A program made the position numbers and the translations under genes. Positions 21,818-30,962 of a stretch of DNA of 64,000 nt are shown piece by piece. The notes beneath the pieces were generated by a model. The model saw only the letters and a program-made list of their open reading frames with translations. It did no database searches and had not been told where the DNA came from. The DNA is from Symbiodinium sp. CCMP2592 (taxonomy: Eukaryota; Sar; Dinophyceae; Suessiales; Symbiodiniaceae), in assembly GCA_905221615.1 (NCBI GenBank), contig CAJNDT010000602.1:322986-386985 (forward strand), in the 5' to 3' direction. The first letter of the stretch is position 1. Each line of letters starts with the position of its first letter.

Positions 21818-21853
21818 CCTCGAAAACACACGCCGCCAGGGCGTACCATACTG
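21818..21853 (-). repeat. Right terminal inverted repeat of KDZ element
   Basis: Read on the minus strand it starts CAGTATGGTACGCCCTGGCG and ends TTTTCGAGG, pairing with 14697-14732. Confidence 0.85.
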
Positions 21854-21861
21854 AATTTTTA
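21854..21861. repeat. Target-site duplication, right (AATTTTTA)
   Basis: Exact copy of 14689-14696. Confidence 0.85.
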
Positions 21862-22495
21862 ATACTAGTATTAACCATTAAGCCTATTATGTTATGAACA
21901 GTAATATCCTTATTCGTAGGAATAGAAATCTTAGTATCAGTATTAGTATTCGCACTAGTAATAGCTATTATACACATTGGCGCATGAGTAACCTAAGAGC
22001 TTCACACAGAATAAACATGTGTGCACATGTAACCCTCATTACGATCCTAGGTAGGATGCACACATCGTTCTGTTTTGGTCCCGTCTTTGGGTTATGCCTA
22101 TGAGTACATGAACAAAATTAAAAACAGACAATGACAAACACAAAGTTACCCGGCGCATCTAACGATCTTACGTAGGATGTAGACACTGTTCTGTCTTGGT
22201 CCTGTCTTCGGGTTATGCCTATGGTCATTATATGACCAGAGTTATGAATATCCGGAACATTTAGGCAGTATCCTATTAAACAATTGCAGGCATTGAAGCT
22301 TGCCCAAATCCGCCAACGGCGATGTCGCGCCGTCGTAGGTCATTACAGTGTATTCAGCTATTGATTATACACGATATACGTTTCCATTGTTTATGTATGA
22401 GTGTATTTTATCCTAATGGTTTCCTCAAATCCTTACATGTTCTACTACCCATTGCTAGCCGAAGCACCTCGCGGTAGGTCTTGGGGGGGGGTGTG
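21862..22495. other. Non-coding; array remnant then unique DNA
   Basis: TTAGTATTCG-type remnants run to about 21975. Two diverged copies of a CCTACGTAGGATG...TTCTGTYTTGGTCC block (about 22045-22100 and 22165-22220) follow. No gene seen. Confidence 0.5.
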
Positions 22496-22640
22496 AGCAT
22501 ATATATATATAGTATAAGTATTGTTTATACTACATGTAATATATATATATATATATATATATAGAATACATACTATATAAACTAGATTTACTATGTATAG
22601 TACATATATACATATATATATATATACTCTATATTTAATT
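22496..22640. repeat. TA microsatellites
   Basis: Two blocks of (TA)n with ACATG interruptions. Confidence 0.9.
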
Positions 22641-22659
22641 TATATACTGACATACTACG

Positions 22660-22985
22660 GACCTTCCTTTCTTACTTTTTTCTTTCCTTTCTTGCTTCCT
22701 TCAATCCCTTGCTTTCCTCCCTTCTTGCTTTGTTTCTTTCTTTTCTTCCTTCGATCCTTTTTCCTTGCTTCCTTTCCTTCCTTCCTTCCTTCCTTGTGTC
22801 CTTGCCTTCTTGTTTCCTTGCTTCCTTCCTTCCTTCCTTCTCTCTCTTCTTCTTTCCTTGTTTCCTTCCTCCTCCCCTGTTTCCTTGCTGTCTTCCTCCC
22901 CTGTGTAAACAACAGAACGTAGGGGCCCCCCCAAAAAAAAAGGGCCCCCCCAAAAAAAAGAAAAGGGCCCCCCAAAAAAAAGGTT
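22660..22985. repeat. Polypyrimidine CTTCCTTT tract and A/C homopolymer blocks
   Basis: About 240 bp of almost pure C/T on the plus strand (CCTTCCTTTC units), then GGGCCCCCCC-AAAAAAAA blocks repeated three times at 22920-22985. Mirror-symmetric stretches could form triplex DNA. Confidence 0.85.
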
Positions 22986-22989
22986 CCCG

Positions 22990-23260
22990 TTTACAATCTA
23001 CGCCGTCTAGGGTTGAGGATTTGGGGTTTTTGCTTCTAGGTCTGATGAGGGGTTAGCTAGGGGGTTTAGGGTTTAGGGGGTTAGCTAGGGGGTGATGGAT
23101 CCCTAAATAAGCCCGAAACCCTAAACATGGTGTTCCGGGATTCAAGACCAAGACGGTTTAGGGTTTAGGGTTGAGGGTTTAGGGTTTAGAGACGGTTTAG
23201 GGTTGAGGGTTTGGGTAAGAGTTTAGGGTTTAGGGTTTAGGGTTTGGGTAAGCTGACCGA
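22990..23260. repeat. Telomere-type TTTAGGG repeats, degenerate
   Basis: Many GGTTTAGGGTTTAGGG units mixed with unique sequence. Confidence 0.8.
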
Positions 23261-23399
23261 AGCGGAAGGGTAAGCTCCTCACAGCCTTGCCAAAGCTGGC
23301 AAGGCAATAGCCAGTCAAGGTGCCGGTATGGTATAATCTAGGGTTCCTTTAAACTTTAAAGGGATCCTTAAAGTATTCTATAAAGGGTCTATAATAGGG

Positions 23400-23516
23400 T
23401 TCTATAGTATAGGGGCCTGAGTTATTAGAATATGGCTTTGGGGCCCATTACACTCTAACTATTATGACAAGGAGCCCCCAAAAAAAACTAGTATAGGTAC
23501 TTATGTTGGCCCCTGT
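23400..23516. mobile_element. Foldback element, family D
   Basis: TAGGGGCCTGAGTTATTAGAA pairs loosely with TAGGTACTTATGTTGGCCCCTG. The internal GGGGCCCATTA...GACAAGGAGCCCCC is also complementary. Others are at 24533, 36499, 41149, 45806, 58775 and 60221. Confidence 0.75.
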
Positions 23517-24175
23517 AGTATAACGACAGCCAGCTGCTTCTCGTTAAACTCTGCAGAGCCAAACTCCAGTCAGCATTCGGACTTTACATAAAACGGAATC
23601 GTCTACTAGACCTAAGAGTAACCTAGGAATAAAAAGGGTGCCCTTTTTGGGTTAAAGGGGGTTATAGGGGAACCTTAACCCTAAAAAAGGGAATAAGGGC
23701 CTACTCTGGGTCCTAGTCTACGAAGCCTGCGGGGTAAGCACGGCCACGCAGCTCTCGGGAACGCCGAGCGCCTGCTTGCAAGGCTTCGTACATCGGTGCA
23801 GGACCAGACGGAAACTCATGGCTTTCTGGTTCACCGGGCGGAGGTGCTTGGTAAGGGCCGCTTAGGGTTTGACGGCTTCAACTTACATGTAGATGGTTAA
23901 TGTAGGGGCCTTCATAATCAGAATAGGGTTTGAGTGCATATTATACTACAGGTAGTAATAATAATAGTACTAATGAAAAGGAAACCTCCTAAACCTTATC
24001 TAATTGTTAATGCTCCTACATTTGTTCAGGGATCAGGAACTTCGATCTTCCTTCAGCACGCGAAGGCAACCACAAGACCAAGGCCATAAAACTCATCACA
24101 AAGCTCCGACATCTCTTCGCGCTGCGGATCTAGAATTCCGGGCTTGTGAAGCTAAGGCTTCAGGTTCGGGAGTCT
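23517..24175. other. Non-coding interval
   Basis: It includes short self-complementary blocks (CCTTTTTGGGTTAAAGGGGG to CCCTAAAAAAGGG, about 23640-23695). No supported gene. Confidence 0.4.
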
Positions 24176-24268
24176 ACCCAGAGGCTCCATAGTAGTTCCT
24201 TTTTGGGATTACCTTATAGGATTCTATATATGATCCCCAAAAAGGAACTACTTTGGAGCCTTAGGGTA
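24176..24268. mobile_element. Foldback element, family B
   Basis: ACCCAGAGGCTCCATAGTAG pairs with CTACTTTGGAGCCTTAGGGT; the loop reads TTATAGGATTCTATA. Confidence 0.9.
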
Positions 24269-24360
24269 GGACCTAGAGTCTAGAGTCTAGGAGTTCGTGA
24301 CCTTCGACTGCCATGCTCGCTCAAGGTAGGCAAGGCTTCAGACAGCAAGTCCGCACATGT

Positions 24361-24464
24361 ACGGTTGATGATATAAATCCTGCATGACCCATGATAAGGA
24401 ATATACCATAATTCCCATAGTTTCGGGTCCTTCATGGAATGCAGGATGTATATCATCAACAGTA
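24361..24464. mobile_element. Foldback element, family E-related
   Basis: GTTGATGATATAAATCCTGCA pairs with TGCAGGATGTATATCATCAAC; the inner AAGGAATATACCATAATT resembles family E. Confidence 0.8.
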
Positions 24465-24532
24465 GGACTACTTTTTAAGACTGGTGATGCACAGCCAGTC
24501 TGAACACACGAGAGGCCCGAGATGTTCATATA

Positions 24533-24646
24533 GGGGCCTTAATGATTGTAACAGGCTTTTGGGGCCCATTATACTATGTACTTATAATAAGGAACCCCAC
24601 AAAATAGTCTAGTAGGTATAATTATTAAGGCCCCCCTATATTAGCC
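24533..24646. mobile_element. Foldback element, family D
   Basis: TAGGGGCCTTAATGATTGTA pairs with TATAATTATTAAGGCCCCCCTA. Confidence 0.85.
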
Positions 24647-24728
24647 CACCGGCCCGGACCAGCACCTGTTCGGCCCAGCCAATCCAGGCCGCAAGCGGCA
24701 TTTTCGCCAACATGTCTTTCGGGTCTTG

Positions 24729-24849
24729 ACCCAGAGAGCCCAATACCCCTTAATTAAGGAATATGGCTTAAATCATAAGGGGCTTCATATTATGATTTAA
24801 GCTATATTCCTTAAATTTCCTTAATTAAGGGGTATTGGGCTCTCTAGGG
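24729..24849. mobile_element. Foldback element, family E
   Basis: CCCAGAGAGCCCAATACCCC pairs with GGGGTATTGGGCTCTCTAGGG; CTTAATTAAGGAATAT lies in both arms. Confidence 0.9.
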
Positions 24850-25482
24850 ATCTCGAGTGTAAGCCGTCAATTCGTCGGGGCATCTCCCAGGCCAAGCATC
24901 AAGAAACACTCGCGCGAAGAGTTTCCATGCAACGACTACATGAGTTACGAGAAGGCTTGCTGCTTCCGCGGTGTCGGACACGGATTTATGCCAACCTGAG
25001 GTGATGCGAGTCGACGCAAAAGTATGACCGCTCCGTAGCAAGATGATCAGCAGTCAACCTGCTACCCCCGTGAGCAATGGGAAGGAACTCTGCTTTCGAT
25101 GCTTGACGTCTTGGGTCTGAGCTACGGGGGGACCATCCGACTGCCAACAAAAAAGGATTTTTGTTCAACAGGCAGCAACACCATCAGGCCCATTCATGCG
25201 ATGGCGGCTTGATTTGGATCACAAGCCACACAGCGCATGCGCAAGTCATTCCCTACGCCGATACCGCTATGGCCAGTGGATGCTGCTTTCGAATTCCTGT
25301 CACGCAGAGAAGCTCAATGCAAGGTGCGGCTGTGGCATTTGGATTGCTGCACCTGCGTCTCTGTATGCACTGGCACAGCACTTGTCCGATCCCGTCGACA
25401 TGGAGCTGTAAACACACATTATTTATGGCTCCCGGCCTACCTATGCTTTGCAAATCCGAATAGCCAATGCCACAGCCAAACA
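24850..25482. other. No supported gene
   Basis: Several overlapping short frames are open on both strands (for example a helical 65-codon minus frame at 24844-25041), but none shows a recognisable domain or splice partner. Confidence 0.35.
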
Positions 25483-25965
25483 CTACTTCGGCTTCCAATC
25501 GGAGCCAAACGTTGGAATGCGGACGTTAAACAGTTCGTCAGGGTCTGAGCTCTTATCTCGGGCAATTGGCCCCATGCAGTCGTAAGGAGTGCTTCCACAG
25601 CTGTCCCGCTGCAAGGGGTCTGCGCCGAAATAGAGGAGCAGACGAACCATGTGCCAGTCTCTCTCTGTTGCTGCGAGATGAAGCGGATAGGTTCGGTACA
25701 AGCCGCCGAACGACTTCTTGGCCACGTTTACATCGAAGCTGTCACTGTGAATGCCATGCTGTTGCAGGAACTTGTCCACTTGAGCCCTGGCCTTCTGCAG
25801 ATTAGACTGCTGTGCCCGGAGCTTCTTACACCTTTCCCTGCTTTCTTGCTTCTGCTTCGCGGCCCACCTGGCCATTTGGTCAGCGCTGCATTGCAACGCT
25901 TCGTCCTCTTCCTGCACCTTGCAGCGCCCGCCGCGTTGATGGAACAAGTGGTAAGACAAAGACAT
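25483..25965 (-). CDS. Coiled-coil/ankyrin-repeat protein (160 aa), likely retrogene
   Basis: ATG at 25963-25965. Residues ~15-75 are a Gln/Glu/Arg-rich coiled coil (QMARWAAKQKQESRERCKKL). Residues ~90-135 form about one and a half ankyrin repeats (YPLHLAATERDWHMVRLLLYFGADP, then DSCGSTPYDCM). Ankyrin repeats mediate protein contacts, so no specific function can be given. It is intronless, unlike the neighbouring CLC and NRT2 genes, and 37-60 bp upstream of the ATG lies a degenerate tandem spliced-leader relict. Both traits fit a gene re-inserted from mRNA. Some frames on the opposite strand are open but without domains. Confidence 0.65.
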   Translation of the reverse strand: MSLSYHLFHQRGGRCKVQEEDEALQCSADQMARWAAKQKQESRERCKKLRAQQSNLQKARAQVDKFLQQHGIHSDSFDVNVAKKSFGGLYRTYPLHLAATERDWHMVRLLLYFGADPLQRDSCGSTPYDCMGPIARDKSSDPDELFNVRIPTFGSDWKPK

Positions 25966-26001
25966 AAGGAGAGATGAGACTTTGAAAGGGAGCCAAACCA
26001 G

Positions 26002-26025
26002 CTTGAGCCAGGATGGCTTGAGACT
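26002..26025 (-). other. Degenerate tandem dinoflagellate spliced-leader relict
   Basis: The minus strand reads AGTCTCAAG then CCATCCTGGCTCAAG. The 22-nt dinoflagellate SL ends AGCCATTTTGGCTCAAG; 15 of 17 bases match here, and the preceding GTCTCAAG resembles the end of a second leader. Such CTCAAG-CCATTTTGGCTCAAG tandems are described for recycled cDNAs in dinoflagellates. Confidence 0.6.
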
Positions 26026-26298
26026 CTCGCAACTCGGGCCACTCAGGGTTTAGGGTTTGGGGTTTAGAAAACTATCATCATAATACTGTATATATAGATA
26101 CTATAATCATAATACAACAAAACTAATGGGTGGGTTTGCGCGTTTCAGGGTGCCGGGGCTTTCGGCAGCGGTTTCGCAAGGGCTTTGCTGGTTTCGTAAA
26201 ATCCTGCAGGAAGACGGAGAAGCCAGCGGTTCGGTGCCCTGAGGCACCTGGCCCCATGTAGCCGATGCTTACAGGAAGTTCGCCTTGGGGGTCTAGGA

Positions 26299-26406
26299 TA
26301 TGGGAGTTGCCGAAAATCGGGGACCCTAATATAGTACCCTAATTAGTAGGATCCTTATTATAAGGACCCCAAAAGAAGGTACCCCCCATTTTCGGAAACT
26401 CCCATA
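26299..26406. mobile_element. Foldback element, family A
   Basis: TATGGGAGTTGCCGAAAATC pairs with ATTTTCGGAAACTCCCATA; the loop contains TAGTAGGATCCTTATTA. Confidence 0.9.
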
Positions 26407-26455
26407 TTGAGGATTTCGGGCTAAACGTCCTAAGTTGTACTGTTCTCACAGTAGC

Positions 26456-26580
26456 ATACCTAGAGGCTCCAAATATAGTACCCCTATGGAATTAATTAGG
26501 TCCCCCCAAGCCATGATATGAATGGTCTTTTGGGACCAAATTCCATATTGGCACTATATTTGGAGCCTCTGGGATAGGTA
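26456..26580. mobile_element. Foldback element, family B-related
   Basis: TACCTAGAGGCTCCAAATATAGT pairs with its right arm ACTATATTTGGAGCCTCTGGG. The interior differs from other family B copies. Confidence 0.85.
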
Positions 26581-26907
26581 ATCACACCTGAACCACTGGC
26601 CCGACGTTGCTTTCTACACTTGGCAGGTGCCTCGATGCCGGCTTTGACCGAGCCTGTATGCACACCTGCAAGCCACAGCGCAAGTCAGTCAGAATATGAT
26701 AATACATTATAATACTATAATGATACTACAATACTCATACGATGATGGAATTCAGGCAACGCTAGGGAGGTCAGCCGCGGCGACGCATGCTATGTGGGAC
26801 TGCCTGACCAGAGGCTAAACTGTTATCCCAACATAAAACCCGAAGTAGAGGGATCCCCCATGTAAGAGCCATAAACAGGAAACCCCTAATTCTCTGATCG
26901 CCGCCGG
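26581..26907. other. No supported gene
   Basis: Unique sequence with a short ATAATAC-rich stretch (26695-26740). Confidence 0.4.
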
Positions 26908-27012
26908 TATGGGCGTTTCCGAAAATTATGGGTACCTCATTTTGGGGCCCTTATAATAAGGATCCTACTATTTAGGGTAGTATAGTAGTCCCTCATTTTC
27001 GGAAACTCCCAC
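26908..27012. mobile_element. Foldback element, family A
   Basis: TATGGGCGTTTCCGAAAATT pairs with CATTTTCGGAAACTCCCA; the interior is inverted relative to the 26299 copy. Confidence 0.9.
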
Positions 27013-27275
27013 ATCGCTTCACCGCTCTAGCCGGCCTGGCTTGGTGATATCCGCAAGGACCGTGTCAAAGCCTTGGATTTCTTGGGGCTCATAGTGAAGG
27101 ACAACAGGGAATGTGCGGCAGATTATGCTGACCGAAATACACACCTCAAACCCCGGACCAGGGTTCCTTCTTGTTCGAGCTGACGGCGTGCATCCAAGGT
27201 GCGAATGTCAGCTTGCCCCTCGACCGGCGCGTATCCTCATGATCCCAGCTGCTCTGGAGTCCGGCAGTGCATACT
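27013..27275. other. Non-coding or unplaced exon
   Basis: The CLC gene should continue downstream on the minus strand (CBS domains expected), but no CBS-like peptide could be recognised here. Confidence 0.3.
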
Positions 27276-27369
27276 TACCTAGAGGCTCCATAGTAGTTCC
27301 TTCTTGGGTTTCATATTCAGAATCCTGTAAGGTAATCCCAAAAAGGAACTACTTTGGGGCCTATGGGTA
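27276..27369. mobile_element. Foldback element, family B
   Basis: ACCTAGAGGCTCCATAGTAG pairs with CTACTTTGGGGCCTATGGGT. Confidence 0.85.
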
Positions 27370-27565
27370 GACGCATATACATACAAATGTATGAGCGTCT
27401 GTATGTCAACGTGTGTATCTGTATACACACACATAAACTTTGTAAAATCGAAACCTATATAAAGTACACTTATAATTGCTTTAGATATCTATGCACCTGC
27501 TTGTTTATGGCGTTTCCTGTTAGTTCGTGTATCTATGGTCAGACAAGAACTGTGACACAGTGTGG

Positions 27566-30495
27566 TGGCAGATGAGGCGAGCGACCGTTGAGCGATGCAT
27601 GGGCGTCGTAGATTGAAGCTGTCATCATATCCCCAACAAGTTTTGCCGTGAGGACGGCACACATGAAGGGCACGATGTAGTTCAGCTCTCCTTTCTTGAC
27701 ATGCCGACGGCGCACACACACACAAACACATCGAAGCACAAAATCGATGCTGCTCAGCGCCGCGCCTGTGAGTTCGAACATGATCACCACGAGCGAGACG
27801 GTCATGCGGCAGAAGCCCGACAACATGCTAATGGCACCTTTCTGTGCGCCCATGCAACCGCCAGCCATGTGCTTCAAAAGAGCTGTTGATCGCCCGCTGA
27901 GCTTAGGCTTAGACTCGTTCAACGACATCTGAGAAGTTGATGGGTACCCCAAGTCAGTGAGCATGTCTATCTTATAGTGGAAGTAACATCACCGAAGAAA
28001 TCTTGCAATGAGACCGTGCCTACCATAGCGAAGACGGCGGGCTCGATGTGCACCGGGAACTCGGACACGGCGGCTGCCAAGCGAAAGATGAGGTTTCCTA
28101 TCAAGCGGCCGAGGGCAGCTCCCACATACAACGAGGGTATGAAGAGCCCCGAGGGTATTGCAGCTCCGAAGGTATAGGTGGTCTGGAAGAGCCGCACCAC
28201 TGCTGCGATGAGCAGCCACATGTTCGCATGAAGGCTAATGTTGGCCACTGCATCGTCGTCCGGATCGCACAAGCCGAAGTGGCTTGGACGGGCATTGGGG
28301 CACGTTTCGAACATCGCATGGATGGCCTCCGTTGAGAGGGACCGCAATAGCTGCGTGAAGGGATAGCTCAGCGTCGCCGTCACCAGAGCGATGATAACGC
28401 ACTCCAAGACATTCAGGGTACCCCGCTGCTTGCAGGGAAGCATTGGTAGGAACCAAAGCCGGCCCTCCTTGAGTGCCTGGCGGCGCTGTGAGGTACACCA
28501 CAAGTTCATCATCACGAAGAGTCCCCCGCCGATGCCCCCGGTAACTCCGATCAAGAAGAAGGCAAGCATCTCCCAGGAGATCCACTCCTTCCTTGCAGTG
28601 TGTGTCGGAAGGGACAAGGCGAAGAGGGTGAGTCGGTTGGCACCCGTCAGATTCAGAGACTTCCTGAGTTGTCCTTTAAAGCCCTTTGAAAATTATCTAT
28701 ATACTATTATGGTTCTCTACAATTCTAGTACGGGAATGAAAAAAGATCCCTATAAGGACAGCCCAGCTTCAGGGTAAAGCTGGCTGCAAAAGCCGCCAAG
28801 AAGGCCAAGAGGAGGGTCCTTTGACTCAGGGAGCGGACGGATCCCAACTCCTCCACGGCGAACAAGACGCCTAGGGTTTAGGGTTTAGGGTTCAGGCTTT
28901 TTTTTTTTGAGGGCTCTTTTCCACCTGACTAGCAGTCGGAATTCCTTTACCAGGAGGAGCCTTTGGTAGGGGCCTCAGTGGGGACTTTGCGAAATTACGG
29001 GGTAGTTTAAGGTTTATAGGGTTTACGGATTAGGGTTCAGGGTTTAGAGTTTAGGGTTGCAGGTTTTTTTTTGGGGGGGGGTTCAGGTTTAGGGTTCAGG
29101 GTTTCAGGTCTAGGGTTCAGGGTTTTGGGTTCAGGGTTAGGGGCCTCCCAAGGGTGCCCCGAAGGCCGTGGACACGCCGGCCGCGGCCCCGATGCAGGCC
29201 ATCTCGTGAAATGGCATTCCTAGTTCATTGTTGGGATAGGATTAGAAACGTACATCTTTATTCCTTATTGGGTTTAAGTACAAAATTCCTTATTGGGTTT
29301 AAGTACAAAACTCCTTATTGGATTTAAGTACAAAATTCCTTACTGGGTTTAAGTAGCCATAAAAATGTAAAATGTCACCCAACTATGACAAAGATTCCGG
29401 CTCTGCGGAGGCCCAAAGCTCCGCAGGCGCGCTGCAAGGTGGAGGCGAGGCAAACCCCGATATGGATCAGGGGCCCCTCCTGTGTCTGGTGCTGAGTACC
29501 CAGAGCGTCCAAAACCCCTTAATTAAGGAATATACCTTACACTATACTATATTAGGGATCCTTCTATGATTTAAGGTATATTCCTTAATTAAAGGGTTTT
29601 GGAGGCTCTGGGTATAGGGAAGGGGGGAATGGATTCCTAAAGTAGTCCCTATATCATCCTCAATACATCATCCCCACAACCCCATTTCTCTCCCTTTCCC
29701 CACTAAGAGCCCGAGAGCCTTTCCGAGAGACAGGCCGGCCCCAACCACGAGGCTGAGGCCGAGAGCCTTGATCACTAAGCAAGCTCCCGTGAAGCTCAGG
29801 GGGAGGTCGTAGCCTGACACTGCGGCCTTCACTTCGGGGATGCCACTGCCTGTCTGAGTCTTAGCAGGGAATGGGGGAATGGGCTATGGGGACTATTGTT
29901 GGGAATTATATAGGGCCTACTATAGGGATCTATTCCCCTATTCCCTACTAAGCACCATGCAGACAGTTGCCTCTAGCCGTCGGTGCGTATTCGTAGACCA
30001 GGTATGCAGCCAAACCAGTGAAGACCAAGGAGGCGGAGACATACAAAAACAAGGAGAGGATTGCGCCCGCGGTCCCACTGAACTCGAAGAAATGTGCCCA
30101 AGGAACCCACACCACCCCATCGTCGCCGATCCTCAGCCATCAGCTGTGCAGCAGTCAAACTCGGCCGCCCTGCATACGGGCATTTCCGGGAATTCAGACC
30201 ACAAGTCTTCAAGGTACCCTAAGATAGGCCCTTACCCCCACAATACCAAGACCCAGATCCCAAAATCTATGAAGTTAAGAACGTTCCATAACGCCCTTTC
30301 TGCCCAGCCGCGCCGGTTTCTTGCACCTTAGGCTTCCAACACCCGAGTGTACTAATCAGGGGGTATCATGCAGCAGCTGTCAGGGCCAAGTACATATTCC
30401 TTGAGCTACCTGGGATCCTTTCGGTTGCTGCTCTGCTGAATTCCTGAAGATGTTGAAACCCATGTCTATTATGGCTCCCATGAAGGACACTGCGG
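27566..30495 (-). CDS. CLC-family chloride channel/transporter, multi-exon
   Basis: Exons read on the minus strand: ~30495-30420 ([14 protein letters not shown], tentative), ~30330-30230 ([18 protein letters not shown], tentative), 30131-29971, 29849-29719, 29479-29398, 29219-29145, 28870-28771, 28663-28020, 27837-27766, and 27690 to about 27566. Joined in frame they give the CLC hallmarks [61 protein letters not shown] and [14 protein letters not shown]. The Glu of GKEGP is present. CLC proteins move Cl- (or exchange Cl-/H+) across membranes. The C-terminal CBS domains are not found, so the 3' end is incomplete or diverged. An N-terminal hydrophilic exon may lie near 30655-30765. Donors are GC or GA, acceptors AG|G, and junctions sit in short direct repeats. 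Several introns hold foldback elements. Confidence 0.85.
27691..27765 (-). other. CLC intron with TG microsatellite, GC-AG
   Basis: It splits the conserved FELTG|ELNY motif. It starts GCGCGG, contains (TG)n and ends AAAG|GAG. Confidence 0.7.
27838..28019 (-). other. CLC intron, GC-AG
   Basis: It joins VFAMVG to [12 protein letters not shown], starts GCACGG and ends AAAG|G. Confidence 0.75.
28871..29144 (-). other. CLC intron rich in telomere-type repeats, GC-AG
   Basis: It joins FGAPLG to GVLFAVEE. About half of it is TTTAGGG/TTCAGGG-like repeats, so telomere-like DNA is here inside a gene. Confidence 0.75.
29220..29397 (-). other. Introner-like intron, family shared with NRT2 intron 2
   Basis: Its plus-strand ends TTCCTAGTTCATTGTTGGGATAGG and AACTATGACAAAGATT match the ends of NRT2 intron 2 (34935-35057), although the genes are unrelated. 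Both follow the same acceptor context AG|GAATGCC. A GGAAT direct repeat flanks this copy. It has expanded through four internal copies of TTCCTTATTGGGTTTAAGTA (period about 28 bp). Confidence 0.8.
29498..29616. mobile_element. Foldback element, family E, inside a CLC intron
   Basis: CCCAGAGCGTCCAAAACCCC pairs with GGGTTTTGGAGGCTCTGGG; the CTTAATTAAGGAATATACC arms are conserved. Confidence 0.9.
29850..29970 (-). other. CLC intron with terminal inverted repeats, GC-AG
   Basis: It separates EYAPTARG from SGIPEVK and is flanked by AGGCA direct repeats. Internal arms CTTAGTAGGGAATAG and CCATTCCCTGCTAAG make it a foldback; the same arm sequence recurs at 30571-30652. Confidence 0.75.
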
Positions 30496-30570
30496 TTAGT
30501 CAGGGCAACGGTCCTCCCCAAACCATTATCGAACTAATATAACCCTAGTAAACCATCTGAAACCCTTTCT

Positions 30571-30652
30571 CTTACCTTTGGTTAGTAGGGAATGGAAGTA
30601 TGAAAGTAATAGTAGTTGTAGTTGTACCCATTCCCTACTAACCAAAGGTAAG
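30571..30652. repeat. Perfect 25-bp inverted repeat, introner-like
   Basis: CTTACCTTTGGTTAGTAGGG (extended by AATGG) at 30571-30595 is exactly complementary to 30628-30652. The GTTAGTAGGGAATGG core is shared with the CLC intron at 29850-29970. Confidence 0.85.
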
Positions 30653-30804
30653 TTCTGGGCAGGGGCGCGTCTCAAGCACGTAGTCCACGTTCTCAGACCC
30701 GCCGCAGCAGCGGTTCCGGTCCGCGAGGAGGAGGCCACGGCAAAATCCAAAGCCTGAAGCTCTCTGGGGGGACTTAGTAAGTACCTGGACACCAATTTGG
30801 CCCA

Positions 30805-30962
30805 AAAGTATGTAGAATAATAGCCTTGTAGAGGAGTTGGGCCATTATTTGACCTACTTTTGGGGGACTTAGTAAGTAAGGTTACGAACAAGGTAACTAT
30901 ACTTGTACTTACTTCTAATCCCAATTAGGGTACTTATAACCTTACTTTCTAATTCCCAAATC
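30805..30962. mobile_element. Foldback elements, families F and G
   Basis: Family F occupies 30805-30868 (copy of 7740-7816). Family G follows (about 30868-30962): TTAGTAAGTAAGGTTACGAAC to GGTACTTATAACCTTACTTTCTAA. A second family G copy lies at 63298-63392. Confidence 0.75.

Larger units (their letters stand above)
14697..21853. mobile_element. Complete KDZ-class DNA transposon, 7157 bp
   Basis: The ends are inverted repeats (14697-14732 and 21818-21853), matching at 30 of 36 positions, with the core GGTACGCCNTGGCGGCG. The element is flanked by the 8-bp direct repeat AATTTTTA and sits inside a TTAGTATT-type array that continues on both sides. It carries one 1675-codon transposase ORF and one small Cys-rich/basic ORF, both minus strand, a G-rich minisatellite between them and a large homopolymer hairpin near the right end. 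The open ORF, perfect target duplication and paired termini suggest a recent, possibly autonomous copy. Confidence 0.88.
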
